From Bacillota bacterium (lineage in GTDB: Bacteria > Bacillota_I > Bacilli_A > Acholeplasmatales > Acholeplasmataceae): 8,423 bases of DNA. The notes under the pieces are model-generated. The model had not been told where the DNA came from and made no database searches. It saw only the letters and a program-made list of their open reading frames with translations. The DNA lies in contig JAEYXZ010000009.1 in NCBI GenBank assembly GCA_023431045.1, positions 1-8,423 on the forward strand. The letters run 5' to 3'. Position 1 is the stretch's first letter, and each line of letters opens with the position of its first letter. Shown here piece after piece: positions 1 through 7,151 of the stretch. A program made the translations under genes and the position numbers.

Positions 1-441
1 GCTGTTTATATGCTAGCTGAAATTGCGAATCACTTTAAACTACAAAATCTGACTCTAGTTGACTATATCAATCAAATCTTTAAGCAATTTGGTTATTATG
101 TCGAACACACTGAAAATATTGAATTAAAAGGTATTAAAGGAACCGCAAGAATTAAATCAATTATGAATTACTTTAGAGAAAATGGCTTACATATACCATC
201 CTTTGAAGTAACTTATAAAACCGACTATATCAATGGTTTTGTTAATCCAAATGATATTACCTTACCAGCATCTGATGTCATTAAGTTTGAAAGCAAACAA
301 GGTTTTATTGTTTTTAGACCATCAGGAACTGAGCCGAAATTAAAGATTTACTTCTCAACCAAACAAGTCGATCAAACTTTAGCTAAAAATTATGTTAAAC
401 TATTAGTTAAAGAAGTTATGGATATTATCCATACCATTTAA
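1..441 (+). CDS. Phosphoglucomutase/phosphomannomutase family protein, C-terminal part (5' truncated by window edge)
   Basis: This is the C-terminal 146 residues of an alpha-D-phosphohexomutase, a cytoplasmic enzyme that moves phosphate between C1 and C6 of a hexose phosphate. The frame is open through base 1, so the gene begins upstream; the ATG at base 10 is internal. The family's C-terminal phosphate-binding loop is visible as RPSGTEPK, encoded at 316-339 and followed by LKIYF, which is diagnostic of domain 4. The catalytic phosphoserine domain and the metal loop lie outside the window, so glucose versus mannose (or glucosamine) specificity cannot be decided. The stop codon TAA (439-441) is fused to the AAGGAGG ribosome binding site of the next gene, so the two are probably co-transcribed and translationally linked. 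In wall-less relatives such an enzyme would feed sugar-nucleotide and glycolipid synthesis; that role is inference. Confidence 0.9.
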   Translation, partial: AVYMLAEIANHFKLQNLTLVDYINQIFKQFGYYVEHTENIELKGIKGTARIKSIMNYFRENGLHIPSFEVTYKTDYINGFVNPNDITLPASDVIKFESKQGFIVFRPSGTEPKLKIYFSTKQVDQTLAKNYVKLLVKEVMDIIHTI

Positions 442-452
442 GGAGGCATATT

Positions 453-1706
453 ATGCTAGACTCCAGACGTCAAAAATATTTAAATTTAGTTTCCAATCAA
501 AGTATCTCAATCTTTTTTTCCGGTCAAGCACCACATTTATCAGCAGATGCTTACTACCCATTTGTTGTCAATAAGAACTTCTGGTATTTAACAGGTATTG
601 ATCAAGAAAAAGTAATTTTGATGTTGGTTAAATCCGATGTTGGTTCAAAGACCTATTTATTCATGGAAAAAATCGATCCGGTTGAAAGTTTATGGGTTGG
701 TGCTGGTTTAACTTTTGAAGAAGCAGCAAAAAAAGCTGATATACCCGTTGAACAAGTCATGGACCTACATCAATTCGATGCGTTTCTAGGTGGGTTACTA
801 ACCTCCTCAAGAAGAGCATTATTTGGTCAAATTGAAACATTATATTTTGATATTGAAAGACAAAAGGCAGATGCAGAGCCACTCCTTGGTGAACTTAAAG
901 CATCTATATATGCCAATAAATATCCACAGCTAAAGATTTCTAATGCATATCCATTTGTTGCAGAACTAAGAAGTGTTAAAGATCACACCGAAATAGAAGC
1001 AATTAAAGGTGCGATTCGTGTTAGTTATTTAGCGAATCATCGATTACTTGATTCAATTAAACATGCAAAATTCGAATATGAACTTGAAGCAGAGTTTAAT
1101 TATGAACTTAATAAGAACTTAACTAAACCTTCATTCGATTCAATTATTGCAAGTGGTAAAAATGCAACCATTCTCCACTATGTTAAAAACGATCAACCAA
1201 TTGGAAAAAATGATTTAGTCTTATTCGATTTAGGTGTGAGATATCATTATTATGCATCTGATATTACAAGAACTTATCCGGCTTCTGGACGTTTTACACA
1301 AAGACAAAAAGATTTATACCAAGCTGTTCTAAATGTTAATAAAGCCATTATTAAGTGGGCAAAAGCAGGAGTGACTCAAGCTGAATATAATGCGTATGGT
1401 AAAAAGCTCATTGCTGAGGAAGCCTTAAAACTTGGCTTAATCAAAGAAGAAAATGAAATTTCTAAATACTATTATCACGGATTAGGTCATGCACTCGGAC
1501 TTGATGTTCATGATGTTGGAAACTTTACCAAACCATTCCAAGTCGGACAAGTCATCACAGTTGAGCCAGGCTTATATATCGCTGAAGAAGGTATTGGAAT
1601 TAGAATTGAAGATAATATTGTCTTAACCAAAGATGGTTGCATCAATTTATCTGAATCAATTATTAAAGAAGTTGCTGATATTGAAGCATATCTAGCCAAT
1701 AAATAA
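453..1706 (+). CDS. pepP: Xaa-Pro aminopeptidase (peptidase M24 family, PepP-like)
   Basis: This 417-residue cytoplasmic dimetal aminopeptidase removes an N-terminal residue that precedes proline. An aminopeptidase-P N-terminal domain covers about residues 1-165 and the M24 'pita-bread' catalytic domain about 175-410. All five metal ligands are visible in family order: D259 (VLFDLG), D270 (SDITRT), H346 (GLGHALG), E371 (VEPGLY) and E386 (IRIEDN). The usual supporting histidines are also present: H242 (ILHY) and H353 (DVHDVG). The HGLGHxLGLDVHD block marks aminopeptidase P rather than methionine aminopeptidase; prolidase is the main alternative, and the complete N-terminal domain and length favour PepP. 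The ATG at 453 follows AAGGAGG (440-446) with a 6-nt spacer, and the Shine-Dalgarno overlaps the upstream stop. A terminator follows at 1718-1749. No lesion is seen, so the enzyme should be active. Confidence 0.93.
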   Translation: MLDSRRQKYLNLVSNQSISIFFSGQAPHLSADAYYPFVVNKNFWYLTGIDQEKVILMLVKSDVGSKTYLFMEKIDPVESLWVGAGLTFEEAAKKADIPVEQVMDLHQFDAFLGGLLTSSRRALFGQIETLYFDIERQKADAEPLLGELKASIYANKYPQLKISNAYPFVAELRSVKDHTEIEAIKGAIRVSYLANHRLLDSIKHAKFEYELEAEFNYELNKNLTKPSFDSIIASGKNATILHYVKNDQPIGKNDLVLFDLGVRYHYYASDITRTYPASGRFTQRQKDLYQAVLNVNKAIIKWAKAGVTQAEYNAYGKKLIAEEALKLGLIKEENEISKYYYHGLGHALGLDVHDVGNFTKPFQVGQVITVEPGLYIAEEGIGIRIEDNIVLTKDGCINLSESIIKEVADIEAYLANK

Positions 1707-1717
1707 AACGAATATTA

Positions 1718-1749
1718 GAAGATTGTTCAAAAACAGGACAATCTTTTTT
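1718..1749 (+). terminator. Rho-independent terminator after pepP
   Basis: The arms AGATTGTTC (1720-1728) and GGACAATCT (1736-1744) form a 9-bp stem with one G-U pair and a 7-nt A-rich loop. A run of six T (1744-1749) follows directly. It lies 11 nt after the pepP stop codon and separates the mutase-pepP unit from the secreted-protein pair. Confidence 0.9.
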
Positions 1750-1758
1750 ATGAAGAAA

Positions 1759-1799
1759 AATCAACCTTTCATGCCTACTATAGGATATGGAGGTTGATT
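1759..1799 (+). promoter_or_regulatory. Inverted repeat that can sequester the ribosome binding site of the next gene
   Basis: The arms AATCAACCT (1759-1767) and AGGTTGATT (1791-1799) are a perfect 9-bp inverted repeat, extendable by two G-U pairs (1768-1769 with 1789-1790). The 3' arm contains the GGAGG Shine-Dalgarno (1789-1793) used by the ATG at 1803, so the folded RNA would hide that site. There is no T-run, so it is not a terminator. The loop holds an 8-codon open frame (ATG at 1771, reading MPTIGYGG, stop at 1795-1797). A protein-binding operator is the alternative reading. I found no convincing -35/-10 pair for this gene between the terminator and the repeat. Confidence 0.55.
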
Positions 1800-1802
1800 C
1801 AT

Positions 1803-2426
1803 ATGTTAAAACGATTAGCAGTTGTTCTATTTTTAGTGCTTTGTGTGGGCATTATTAGCAAACAAACCTTTGCCTATAATGATATGGAAGATTTAACCAT
1901 CGTTGGTGATGGGAAAATGCTCGAGAATTTCACCATACTTGAATACAATAAGTATTATGAAATTGTCGGTAGAAATCAATTCTGGGGATGGCATGTTCAC
2001 ACCGTCAATAAAAATATGAAAGTAAAGTACATTAGTGAGACACTATTTTCATATTACAACAATGGTAAGTCCGCAATTCATTATCAATATAAAACAACTA
2101 AGAAGATCATTAATACCTATGATTTAAAAGTAACCGGTGGATTAAAAATTCAAACCGATAAAAAGAATAAGATCTTTGGTGATGGACTTAATGCATCAAT
2201 CACTGTTGATAGTCATTGGAAATCAAGTGAAGAAGTCAATGAAAGTTTTGATATTAAGGTAGATATTGAGCCTAAAACCCAGTTAACTCTCTATTTATAT
2301 GGTGAGGGTAAGGTGACGAATGGGGTTGCTAAAAACTTTATTTTTTGGTTTGAAATAGCTCGTGGTGGATTTGAAGTGTTTTATGTAACTACACACTATC
2401 AAAGACTTGAAATAACACCGATATGA
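1803..2426 (+). CDS. Secreted protein of unknown function, beta-rich
   Basis: I do not recognise this 207-residue protein with confidence. A classical Sec signal peptide is visible: K3/R4, a hydrophobic core at about residues 5-18 (AVVLFLVLCVGII), then a small-residue site after TFA (residues 22-24). The cysteine at 14 lacks a proper lipobox, so it is probably not a lipoprotein. The mature part is predicted by eye to be mostly beta strand, alternating polar and hydrophobic, with a stretch at about 110-170 rich in Thr, Ser, Lys and Asp, then an aromatic FIFWFE block (179-184) and a GGFEVFYVTT strand. The start is ATG 1803, with GGAGG at 1789-1793 nine nt upstream; a TTG at 1794 abuts the Shine-Dalgarno and is rejected. 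The stop TGA overlaps the next ATG. Secretion to the outside or membrane face is inferred from the signal peptide alone. Confidence 0.75.
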   Translation: MLKRLAVVLFLVLCVGIISKQTFAYNDMEDLTIVGDGKMLENFTILEYNKYYEIVGRNQFWGWHVHTVNKNMKVKYISETLFSYYNNGKSAIHYQYKTTKKIINTYDLKVTGGLKIQTDKKNKIFGDGLNASITVDSHWKSSEEVNESFDIKVDIEPKTQLTLYLYGEGKVTNGVAKNFIFWFEIARGGFEVFYVTTHYQRLEITPI

Positions 2427-3163
2427 TGAAAAAAATATCGGTTGTATTAGTCATCGGTTTGATTGGGGTTAGTCTATGGTTTCTATTTACTCCGAGTAAC
2501 ATGAGTGATAAAACTGAGATTTATCTAGTAACAGAATCTAGATTTATCTTAAATGAAGAAAATGAAAGTTTAAAGATTCATTATTTTACTAAAACAGAAG
2601 AGTATAACTTATTTAGCAAAGATGACATTATTTATCTACACAACGAGGATGAAACAATTAAGTTTATCGTTGAATTGATTGAAATCAAATCATTTCATAA
2701 TGAGATGCTACTTGATGAGATCTTTTATGGATATGAAGTTTTGTTGACGCTCCCATCAATAACTGATAGTTATTATATCGATGCGTGTTATGTTTCATTT
2801 GACCATAATGATCGTACATGTCGTTTTTTCATTGGCGAACTATATGTTGAATATCAACAAGTTATCCATAATTTACCATTCCAAGGATTAGAGGGTATCA
2901 AAAGTGATACTCCAAAACTGTCTCAAATTATTGTTAATATAACAGACGTAGACATATCTGAAATGTGGATTGGTCCATATGATATATCATTTTTTATGGC
3001 AGATGATTTACTGGTCTGTAATCTACCTGAAATGACTTATTTATTTTGGGATACGTATGTCAAAATCGTGACCAATGATGGTGTGTTTTATTTACCACAG
3101 TTTAGCTATTTTATAAATTATGAGTTACTAAGTTTCGGAATCTTTGAAAGATATGTCATTTAA
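2423..3163 (+). CDS. Exported or membrane-anchored protein of unknown function
   Basis: This 246-residue protein is not recognised. The N-terminus MMKKISVVLVIGLIGVSLWF carries two lysines and one hydrophobic segment (about residues 5-22), acting either as a signal peptide or an uncleaved anchor; no clean cleavage site or lipobox is seen. The rest is acidic and rich in Tyr, Phe, Ile and Asp, and looks beta-rich. It has three cysteines after the leader: C122 and C133, close enough to bridge, and C199. The first ATG (2423) overlaps the upstream TGA as ATGA and a second ATG follows at 2426. No Shine-Dalgarno is present in front, so translation probably depends on termination-reinitiation from the preceding gene. 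That implies matched expression and perhaps a shared task at the cell surface. No terminator follows. Confidence 0.7.
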   Translation: MMKKISVVLVIGLIGVSLWFLFTPSNMSDKTEIYLVTESRFILNEENESLKIHYFTKTEEYNLFSKDDIIYLHNEDETIKFIVELIEIKSFHNEMLLDEIFYGYEVLLTLPSITDSYYIDACYVSFDHNDRTCRFFIGELYVEYQQVIHNLPFQGLEGIKSDTPKLSQIIVNITDVDISEMWIGPYDISFFMADDLLVCNLPEMTYLFWDTYVKIVTNDGVFYLPQFSYFINYELLSFGIFERYVI

Positions 3164-3169
3164 CCTTAA

Positions 3170-3190
3170 ATTATGTTAATATAACATAAT
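3170..3190. promoter_or_regulatory. Perfect palindrome upstream of the ABC exporter genes, candidate operator
   Basis: The arms ATTATGTTA (3170-3178) and TAACATAAT (3182-3190) are exact inverted copies around a 3-nt centre. The site lies 12 nt before the ATG at 3203, immediately ahead of the Shine-Dalgarno. It contains -10-like hexamers (TATAAC at 3180-3185, CATAAT at 3185-3190), but no good -35 is seen at the right distance. There is no T-run, so termination is unlikely. Size and symmetry fit a dimeric winged-helix or TetR-type repressor site; MarR-type regulators often control paired ABC exporters, but no regulator gene lies in the window. Operator function is inference. Confidence 0.55.
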
Positions 3191-3202
3191 AGAGGTATAG
3201 AC

Positions 3203-4927
3203 ATGTTATTTATTTTCAAAAAGATGGGGAAATACTTAAATAAAGTTATTTGTTCATTAATCATTAAAGCAATTGGATCGATTGCAGACGTCGTACTGCC
3301 TTTTCTACTTGCTTATATGATTGATGAAATGATCCCTAATCTAGCGCCAACAGATTTGTTACCATTCTATCTTATGGGAGTGTTAATGTTTGTTGTTGCT
3401 ATCCTGGGATGGGTCTTTAATATTATGGCTAACCGAAGTGCAGAAGATGTTGCCAGTCGATCGGTTGCAGATACGAGAAGTGAACTCTTTAGCAAAATAG
3501 AGCGACTTGATGCGAAACAAGTCGATCAAATCACAACCACATCTTTAATTTCACGGATGACAACCGATACATATAATCTTTACAGTATGATTGGAAGTCT
3601 TCAAAGATTAGGTATTAGAGCACCAATGCTACTGATTGGTGGAATTATTATGGCATCGTTTATGGACTGGGTATTAACCCTCATTATGATTGCCCTTTTA
3701 CCATTTATTGTCATCATCGTTATTCGGTATACAAAAAAAGGTCAACCGTTATATGAAGATATTCAAGTTCAAGTTGATCAATTGATTAGAACACTTAGAG
3801 AAAATATCACGGGTGTCAGAGTTGTAAGAGCATTATCAATGACGAACTTTGAACAAGAAAGATTCAAAAATGAAAATCTAAAAACTGTTAAAAAAGAAGT
3901 CTCTGCAACAATTGTTATGAACAAAATTAGACCGTTAATCGATATTGTTATGAATATCGGTTTAGTCGTTGTCTTAGTGGTTGGTGCGTATCGTGTTAGT
4001 GGTCTTGAAACTAAAGTTGGTGCGATTATTGCTTTAGTGACGTACTTCACGATCATTTTAAATGCAATGATGTCAATCACAAGAATCTTTATCCAAATAT
4101 CGAGAGCATCCGCATCAGCAAAAAGAATTGTTGAAGTTTTAGAACTTGAAGATCAAATGGTTGATGGAGAAAAAACAATTGAAATAAATACCCTCCCTCA
4201 TATCGAGTTTGATCATGTGTATTTTTCTTATCATGGTAAAGAAGATCATTTAGAAAATATCAACTTTAGAATTAATCAAGGACAAACCTTGGGTATAATT
4301 GGGGCTACTGGTTCAGGTAAAACAACATTAATCAATCTTTTAATGAGATTTTATGATCCACAAAAGGGTTCAATTAAACTGTTTGGAATTGATATTAAAG
4401 ATTTAAAAAGAGATGATTTGAGAAGACATATTGGATTAGTCCTACAAAATGATCAGGTTTTCTCCGATACGATTTATGAAAATATTCAATTTTCAAGAAT
4501 GCAGATTCCAAAAGAAGATATCGAACTTGCAACTGATATTGCACAAGCAAACTTCATTAACCAAATGCCTGAAAAGTTATCGCATAAAGTTGCTCAAAGA
4601 GGTACCAATATTTCAGGTGGTCAACGTCAAAGATTGTTGATTGCACGTGCGATTGCTGGTAAACCACCACTACTAATTCTAGATGATGCATCATCCGCAC
4701 TTGACTATCAAACCGATCGAAATTTAAGAAAAGCGATTAATGATAAACTCAAGAATACGACTAAGATTATTGTTGCCCAACGAATTGCATCCATCAAAGA
4801 TGCTGATTTAATCCTCTTAATTGAGGATGGTAAGATTGTTGCCATGGGAACTCATCAGGAGCTCATTGGAGCATCTGAACATTATCGAATATTGGTGTCT
4901 CACCAACTTGGGGAGGTGACATCATGA
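3203..4927 (+). CDS. ABC exporter half-transporter, subunit with degenerate ATP-site residues
   Basis: This 574-residue membrane protein joins one exporter transmembrane domain (six helices, roughly residues 15-300) to one nucleotide-binding domain (about 334-565). Motifs: Walker A GATGSGKTT (367-375), Q-loop Q415, signature SGGQR (471-475), Walker B LLILDD (490-495) and D-loop SALD (498-501). Two key residues depart from consensus: the catalytic Glu after Walker B is Asp (D495) and the H-switch His is Gln (Q526, in VAQRIAS). The same changes are known in the degenerate subunit of heterodimeric exporters such as TM287/288. The ATG at 3203 has AGAGG at 3191-3195 and a 7-nt spacer, with a palindrome just upstream. 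The stop overlaps the next ABC gene as ATGA, supporting 1:1 assembly. Substrate is unknown; multidrug or lipid export is the usual guess for this type. Confidence 0.92.
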   Translation: MLFIFKKMGKYLNKVICSLIIKAIGSIADVVLPFLLAYMIDEMIPNLAPTDLLPFYLMGVLMFVVAILGWVFNIMANRSAEDVASRSVADTRSELFSKIERLDAKQVDQITTTSLISRMTTDTYNLYSMIGSLQRLGIRAPMLLIGGIIMASFMDWVLTLIMIALLPFIVIIVIRYTKKGQPLYEDIQVQVDQLIRTLRENITGVRVVRALSMTNFEQERFKNENLKTVKKEVSATIVMNKIRPLIDIVMNIGLVVVLVVGAYRVSGLETKVGAIIALVTYFTIILNAMMSITRIFIQISRASASAKRIVEVLELEDQMVDGEKTIEINTLPHIEFDHVYFSYHGKEDHLENINFRINQGQTLGIIGATGSGKTTLINLLMRFYDPQKGSIKLFGIDIKDLKRDDLRRHIGLVLQNDQVFSDTIYENIQFSRMQIPKEDIELATDIAQANFINQMPEKLSHKVAQRGTNISGGQRQRLLIARAIAGKPPLLILDDASSALDYQTDRNLRKAINDKLKNTTKIIVAQRIASIKDADLILLIEDGKIVAMGTHQELIGASEHYRILVSHQLGEVTS

Positions 4928-6720
4928 ATCGATTTGGACAAGGTAGAATGCAACCAAGAAATGATGGCTCACAAGTTGCAAAAAACCGTAAGGCAACCAT
5001 CAAACGACTATGGTATTATTTATCCTTTTATAAGAAAAGACTTATTGTAGGGCTTATTTTAACGGTTATATCGAATGCTTTATCATTAATCGGACCATAC
5101 TTAATTGGACAAATGATTAATGCAATGGATTTAGAACAATTTGCATCAGTTAATTTTGATCAAGTGTTTTTATTCGCTGGATTAATGATTGGGTTTTACT
5201 TTATTTCAGCTGTATTAAACTATTTCTTATCGGTTGCACTGGTTAAGATGTCACAAAGTGTCGTCTACAAATTAAGAGCGGACCTATTCAATAAGATGAC
5301 CAAGGTTTCGGTTAGTTATTTTGATACCAATCAAACCGGAGATATCATCTCTCGGATGAGTTATGACATTGATACAATTGCGACTTCCCTTTCTGCTGAT
5401 ATGCTCAATATGATTACATCAATCATTACGGTTGTTGTTTCTTTCATCATGATGATTATTACATCGCCAATCCTTTTGTTAATATACTTTATTACAATCC
5501 CACTTTCATTTATTGTTACTTCTTTATTATCAAAGGTTATTAAAAAGCGATTACGTGCAAGAAATCAACAACTGGGTGTAATGAATGGATTTGCTGAAGA
5601 AATGATTTCAGCTCAAAAGACCATTCAATCGTATGTTCAAGAAGATGCGATTTATGAGAAGTTTGAGCAACATAATCAAGATGCTGCAAAGAAGAGTTAT
5701 GAAGCTGGGTATTATTCAACTGTCGTTGGACCAACGGTTAACTTTATTAACAACTTAGGGGTCGCATTGGTTGGAACGGCTGGAGCAATCCTTCAAATAT
5801 CTAGTCTCATTCGAATCGGCGAATTGGCATCATTTATGCTCTACTCGAGACGATTCTCTGGACCAATTAATCAAATGAGTAATTTGGTTGCAGATATTCA
5901 ATCAGCACTTGCAGCAGCAGAGAGAATCTTTTATGTACTTGATCAAAAAGATGAAACAGAAGATGTAAAAGATCCATTAACTAGCGGTATTACAGATGGT
6001 CATGTGAAATTTGATCATGTCTCATTTGGTTACAACAAAGACCAACTGATTTTAAAAGATGTAACTTTTGAAGCTAGAGCCGGTCAAACGATTGCAATCG
6101 TTGGTGAAACTGGTGCTGGAAAGACAACCCTTGTTAATCTTCTAATGCGTTATTATGACATCGATCAAGGTATGATTACACTTGATCAACTACCGATTCA
6201 AAACTTTGAAAGAAAGTATTATCGAAAAGCTTATTCAATGGTTTTACAAGATACATGGATTTTTAAAGGAACTGTCTATGATAATATTAGATATGGAAAT
6301 GGCGAAGTGTCACTTGATGATGTCATCGAGGCTGCAAAGAAAGCTAAAATCCATCACTATATTACCCATTTACCAGAAGGATATAATACGATTTTATCTG
6401 ATGATGGCATCAATATTTCAAAAGGACAAAAACAATTAATCGTCATTGCAAGAGCGATGTTATCGCATTCTCAAATCTTAATCTTAGATGAAGCAACTTC
6501 TAATGTCGATACATATACAGAAATAAATATTCAAGCAGCAATGAGAACCCTCATGCAAGGTAAAACTTCATTTGTCATTGCACACCGCTTATCAACCATT
6601 CAAAATGCAGATTTAATTCTCCTAATGGCTAAAGGTAATATCATTGAACAAGGCTCCCATGAAGAATTAATGAAGCAAAAAGGGCAATATTATCAATTGT
6701 TTATGGCACAATTTAATTAA
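4924..6720 (+). CDS. ABC exporter half-transporter, catalytic partner subunit
   Basis: This 598-residue half-transporter has a basic cytoplasmic N-terminus (about 30 residues longer than its partner's), six membrane helices at roughly 40-310 and a nucleotide-binding domain at about 360-592. Motifs: Walker A GETGAGKTT (394-402), Q-loop Q442, Walker B LILDEA with catalytic E523, D-loop SNVD (526-529) and H-switch H554 (IAHRLST). Its Walker/H-loop set is therefore intact. The signature, however, reads SKGQ (499-502) instead of SGGQ, so it would complete the weak ATP site formed with the first subunit's Walker motifs. The partner supplies a normal SGGQ for the active site. The start ATG overlaps the upstream TGA, and GGAGGTGA (4912-4919) lies at good distance. 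The two proteins very probably form one heterodimeric exporter. Confidence 0.92.
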   Translation: MNRFGQGRMQPRNDGSQVAKNRKATIKRLWYYLSFYKKRLIVGLILTVISNALSLIGPYLIGQMINAMDLEQFASVNFDQVFLFAGLMIGFYFISAVLNYFLSVALVKMSQSVVYKLRADLFNKMTKVSVSYFDTNQTGDIISRMSYDIDTIATSLSADMLNMITSIITVVVSFIMMIITSPILLLIYFITIPLSFIVTSLLSKVIKKRLRARNQQLGVMNGFAEEMISAQKTIQSYVQEDAIYEKFEQHNQDAAKKSYEAGYYSTVVGPTVNFINNLGVALVGTAGAILQISSLIRIGELASFMLYSRRFSGPINQMSNLVADIQSALAAAERIFYVLDQKDETEDVKDPLTSGITDGHVKFDHVSFGYNKDQLILKDVTFEARAGQTIAIVGETGAGKTTLVNLLMRYYDIDQGMITLDQLPIQNFERKYYRKAYSMVLQDTWIFKGTVYDNIRYGNGEVSLDDVIEAAKKAKIHHYITHLPEGYNTILSDDGINISKGQKQLIVIARAMLSHSQILILDEATSNVDTYTEINIQAAMRTLMQGKTSFVIAHRLSTIQNADLILLMAKGNIIEQGSHEELMKQKGQYYQLFMAQFN

Positions 6721-6744
6721 ACAATTGATAAAGGAGTATCACTA

Positions 6745-7104
6745 ATGAAATTATTGCTAAATATTATTTGGTTAATCTTCGGTGGTCTTGAGGCTGCACT
6801 AGGTTGGCTCATTCTTGGATTACTCGCACACATTACAATTATTGGCATTCCGTTTGGAAAACAATGTTTCAAGTTTGCGACCTTAATGCTCATGCCATTT
6901 GGTGCTGAGGTAAAAACACGCTTTGATAAACATCCGATTGCAAATATCATCTGGATTATCTTCATTGGTCTTTGGATGACGCTTGGATATATCTTTGTTG
7001 GTCTCTTTTTCATGATAACAATTATTGGTATTCCATTTGGTTTACAATGGTTTAAGCTAGCAAATCTAGCATTTACACCATTCGGTGCCACAATTAAACA
7101 ATAA
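6745..7104 (+). CDS. YccF-type small membrane protein with duplicated domain
   Basis: This 119-residue, very hydrophobic protein resembles the YccF (DUF307) inner-membrane family, whose function is not established. It consists of two copies of one module at an exact 61-residue offset: N6-V56 and N67-I117. Matched landmarks are NIIW (6/67), the GW or GY pair (20/81), TIIGIPFG (31/92) and PFGA (51/112). Each copy has hydrophobic segments that could span the membrane; a charged linker KTRFDKHP joins them. The ATG at 6745 follows AAGGAG (6731-6736) with an 8-nt spacer. It sits 24 nt after the second ABC gene with no terminator between, so it is probably co-transcribed with the exporter; a role in it is only suggested by position. 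Confidence 0.82.
   Translation: MKLLLNIIWLIFGGLEAALGWLILGLLAHITIIGIPFGKQCFKFATLMLMPFGAEVKTRFDKHPIANIIWIIFIGLWMTLGYIFVGLFFMITIIGIPFGLQWFKLANLAFTPFGATIKQ
6760..7095 (+). repeat. Internal tandem duplication within the YccF-type gene
   Basis: The two copies lie at 6760-6912 and 6943-7095, offset by 183 bp, and are still visible in the DNA. The segments at 6835-6857 and 7018-7040 differ at only two of 23 bases. Both differences are third-position and silent, as expected for an old in-frame duplication under constraint on the protein. Confidence 0.85.
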
Positions 7105-7117
7105 TTCAATTTATTGG

Positions 7118-7146
7118 TTGACATTCGAAAACATATTATATATAAT
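7118..7146 (+). promoter_or_regulatory. Consensus sigma-70/SigA-type promoter of the infC-rpmI-rplT operon
   Basis: TTGACA (7118-7123) and TATAAT (7141-7146) match both consensus hexamers exactly, with an ideal 17-bp spacer. Transcription would begin near 7150-7154, giving a leader of about 150 nt before infC. It starts right after the YccF-type gene and is the strongest promoter visible in the window. Confidence 0.92.
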
Positions 7147-7151
7147 AACAA

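Noticed and set aside
1776..1781. TACTAT as a -10 box for the secreted-protein gene
   Set aside because: No -35-like hexamer lies 16-18 bp upstream (AAGAAA there), and a start after it would remove the 5' arm of the inverted repeat; support is too weak to call.
1794..1802. TTG at 1794 as start of the first secreted protein
   Set aside because: It directly abuts the GGAGG with no spacer, whereas ATG 1803 has a 9-nt spacer and gives a normal signal peptide.
3778..4080. Reverse-strand and alternative-frame open frames inside the ABC and pepP genes
   Set aside because: They lie wholly inside conserved coding sequence, lack ribosome binding sites and show no domain features.
7099..7116. Inverted repeat CAATAA/TTATTG after the YccF-type gene as a terminator
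   Set aside because: It is only 6 bp, made almost wholly of A-T pairs, with no T-run, and it abuts the -35 box; chance in AT-rich DNA is likely.
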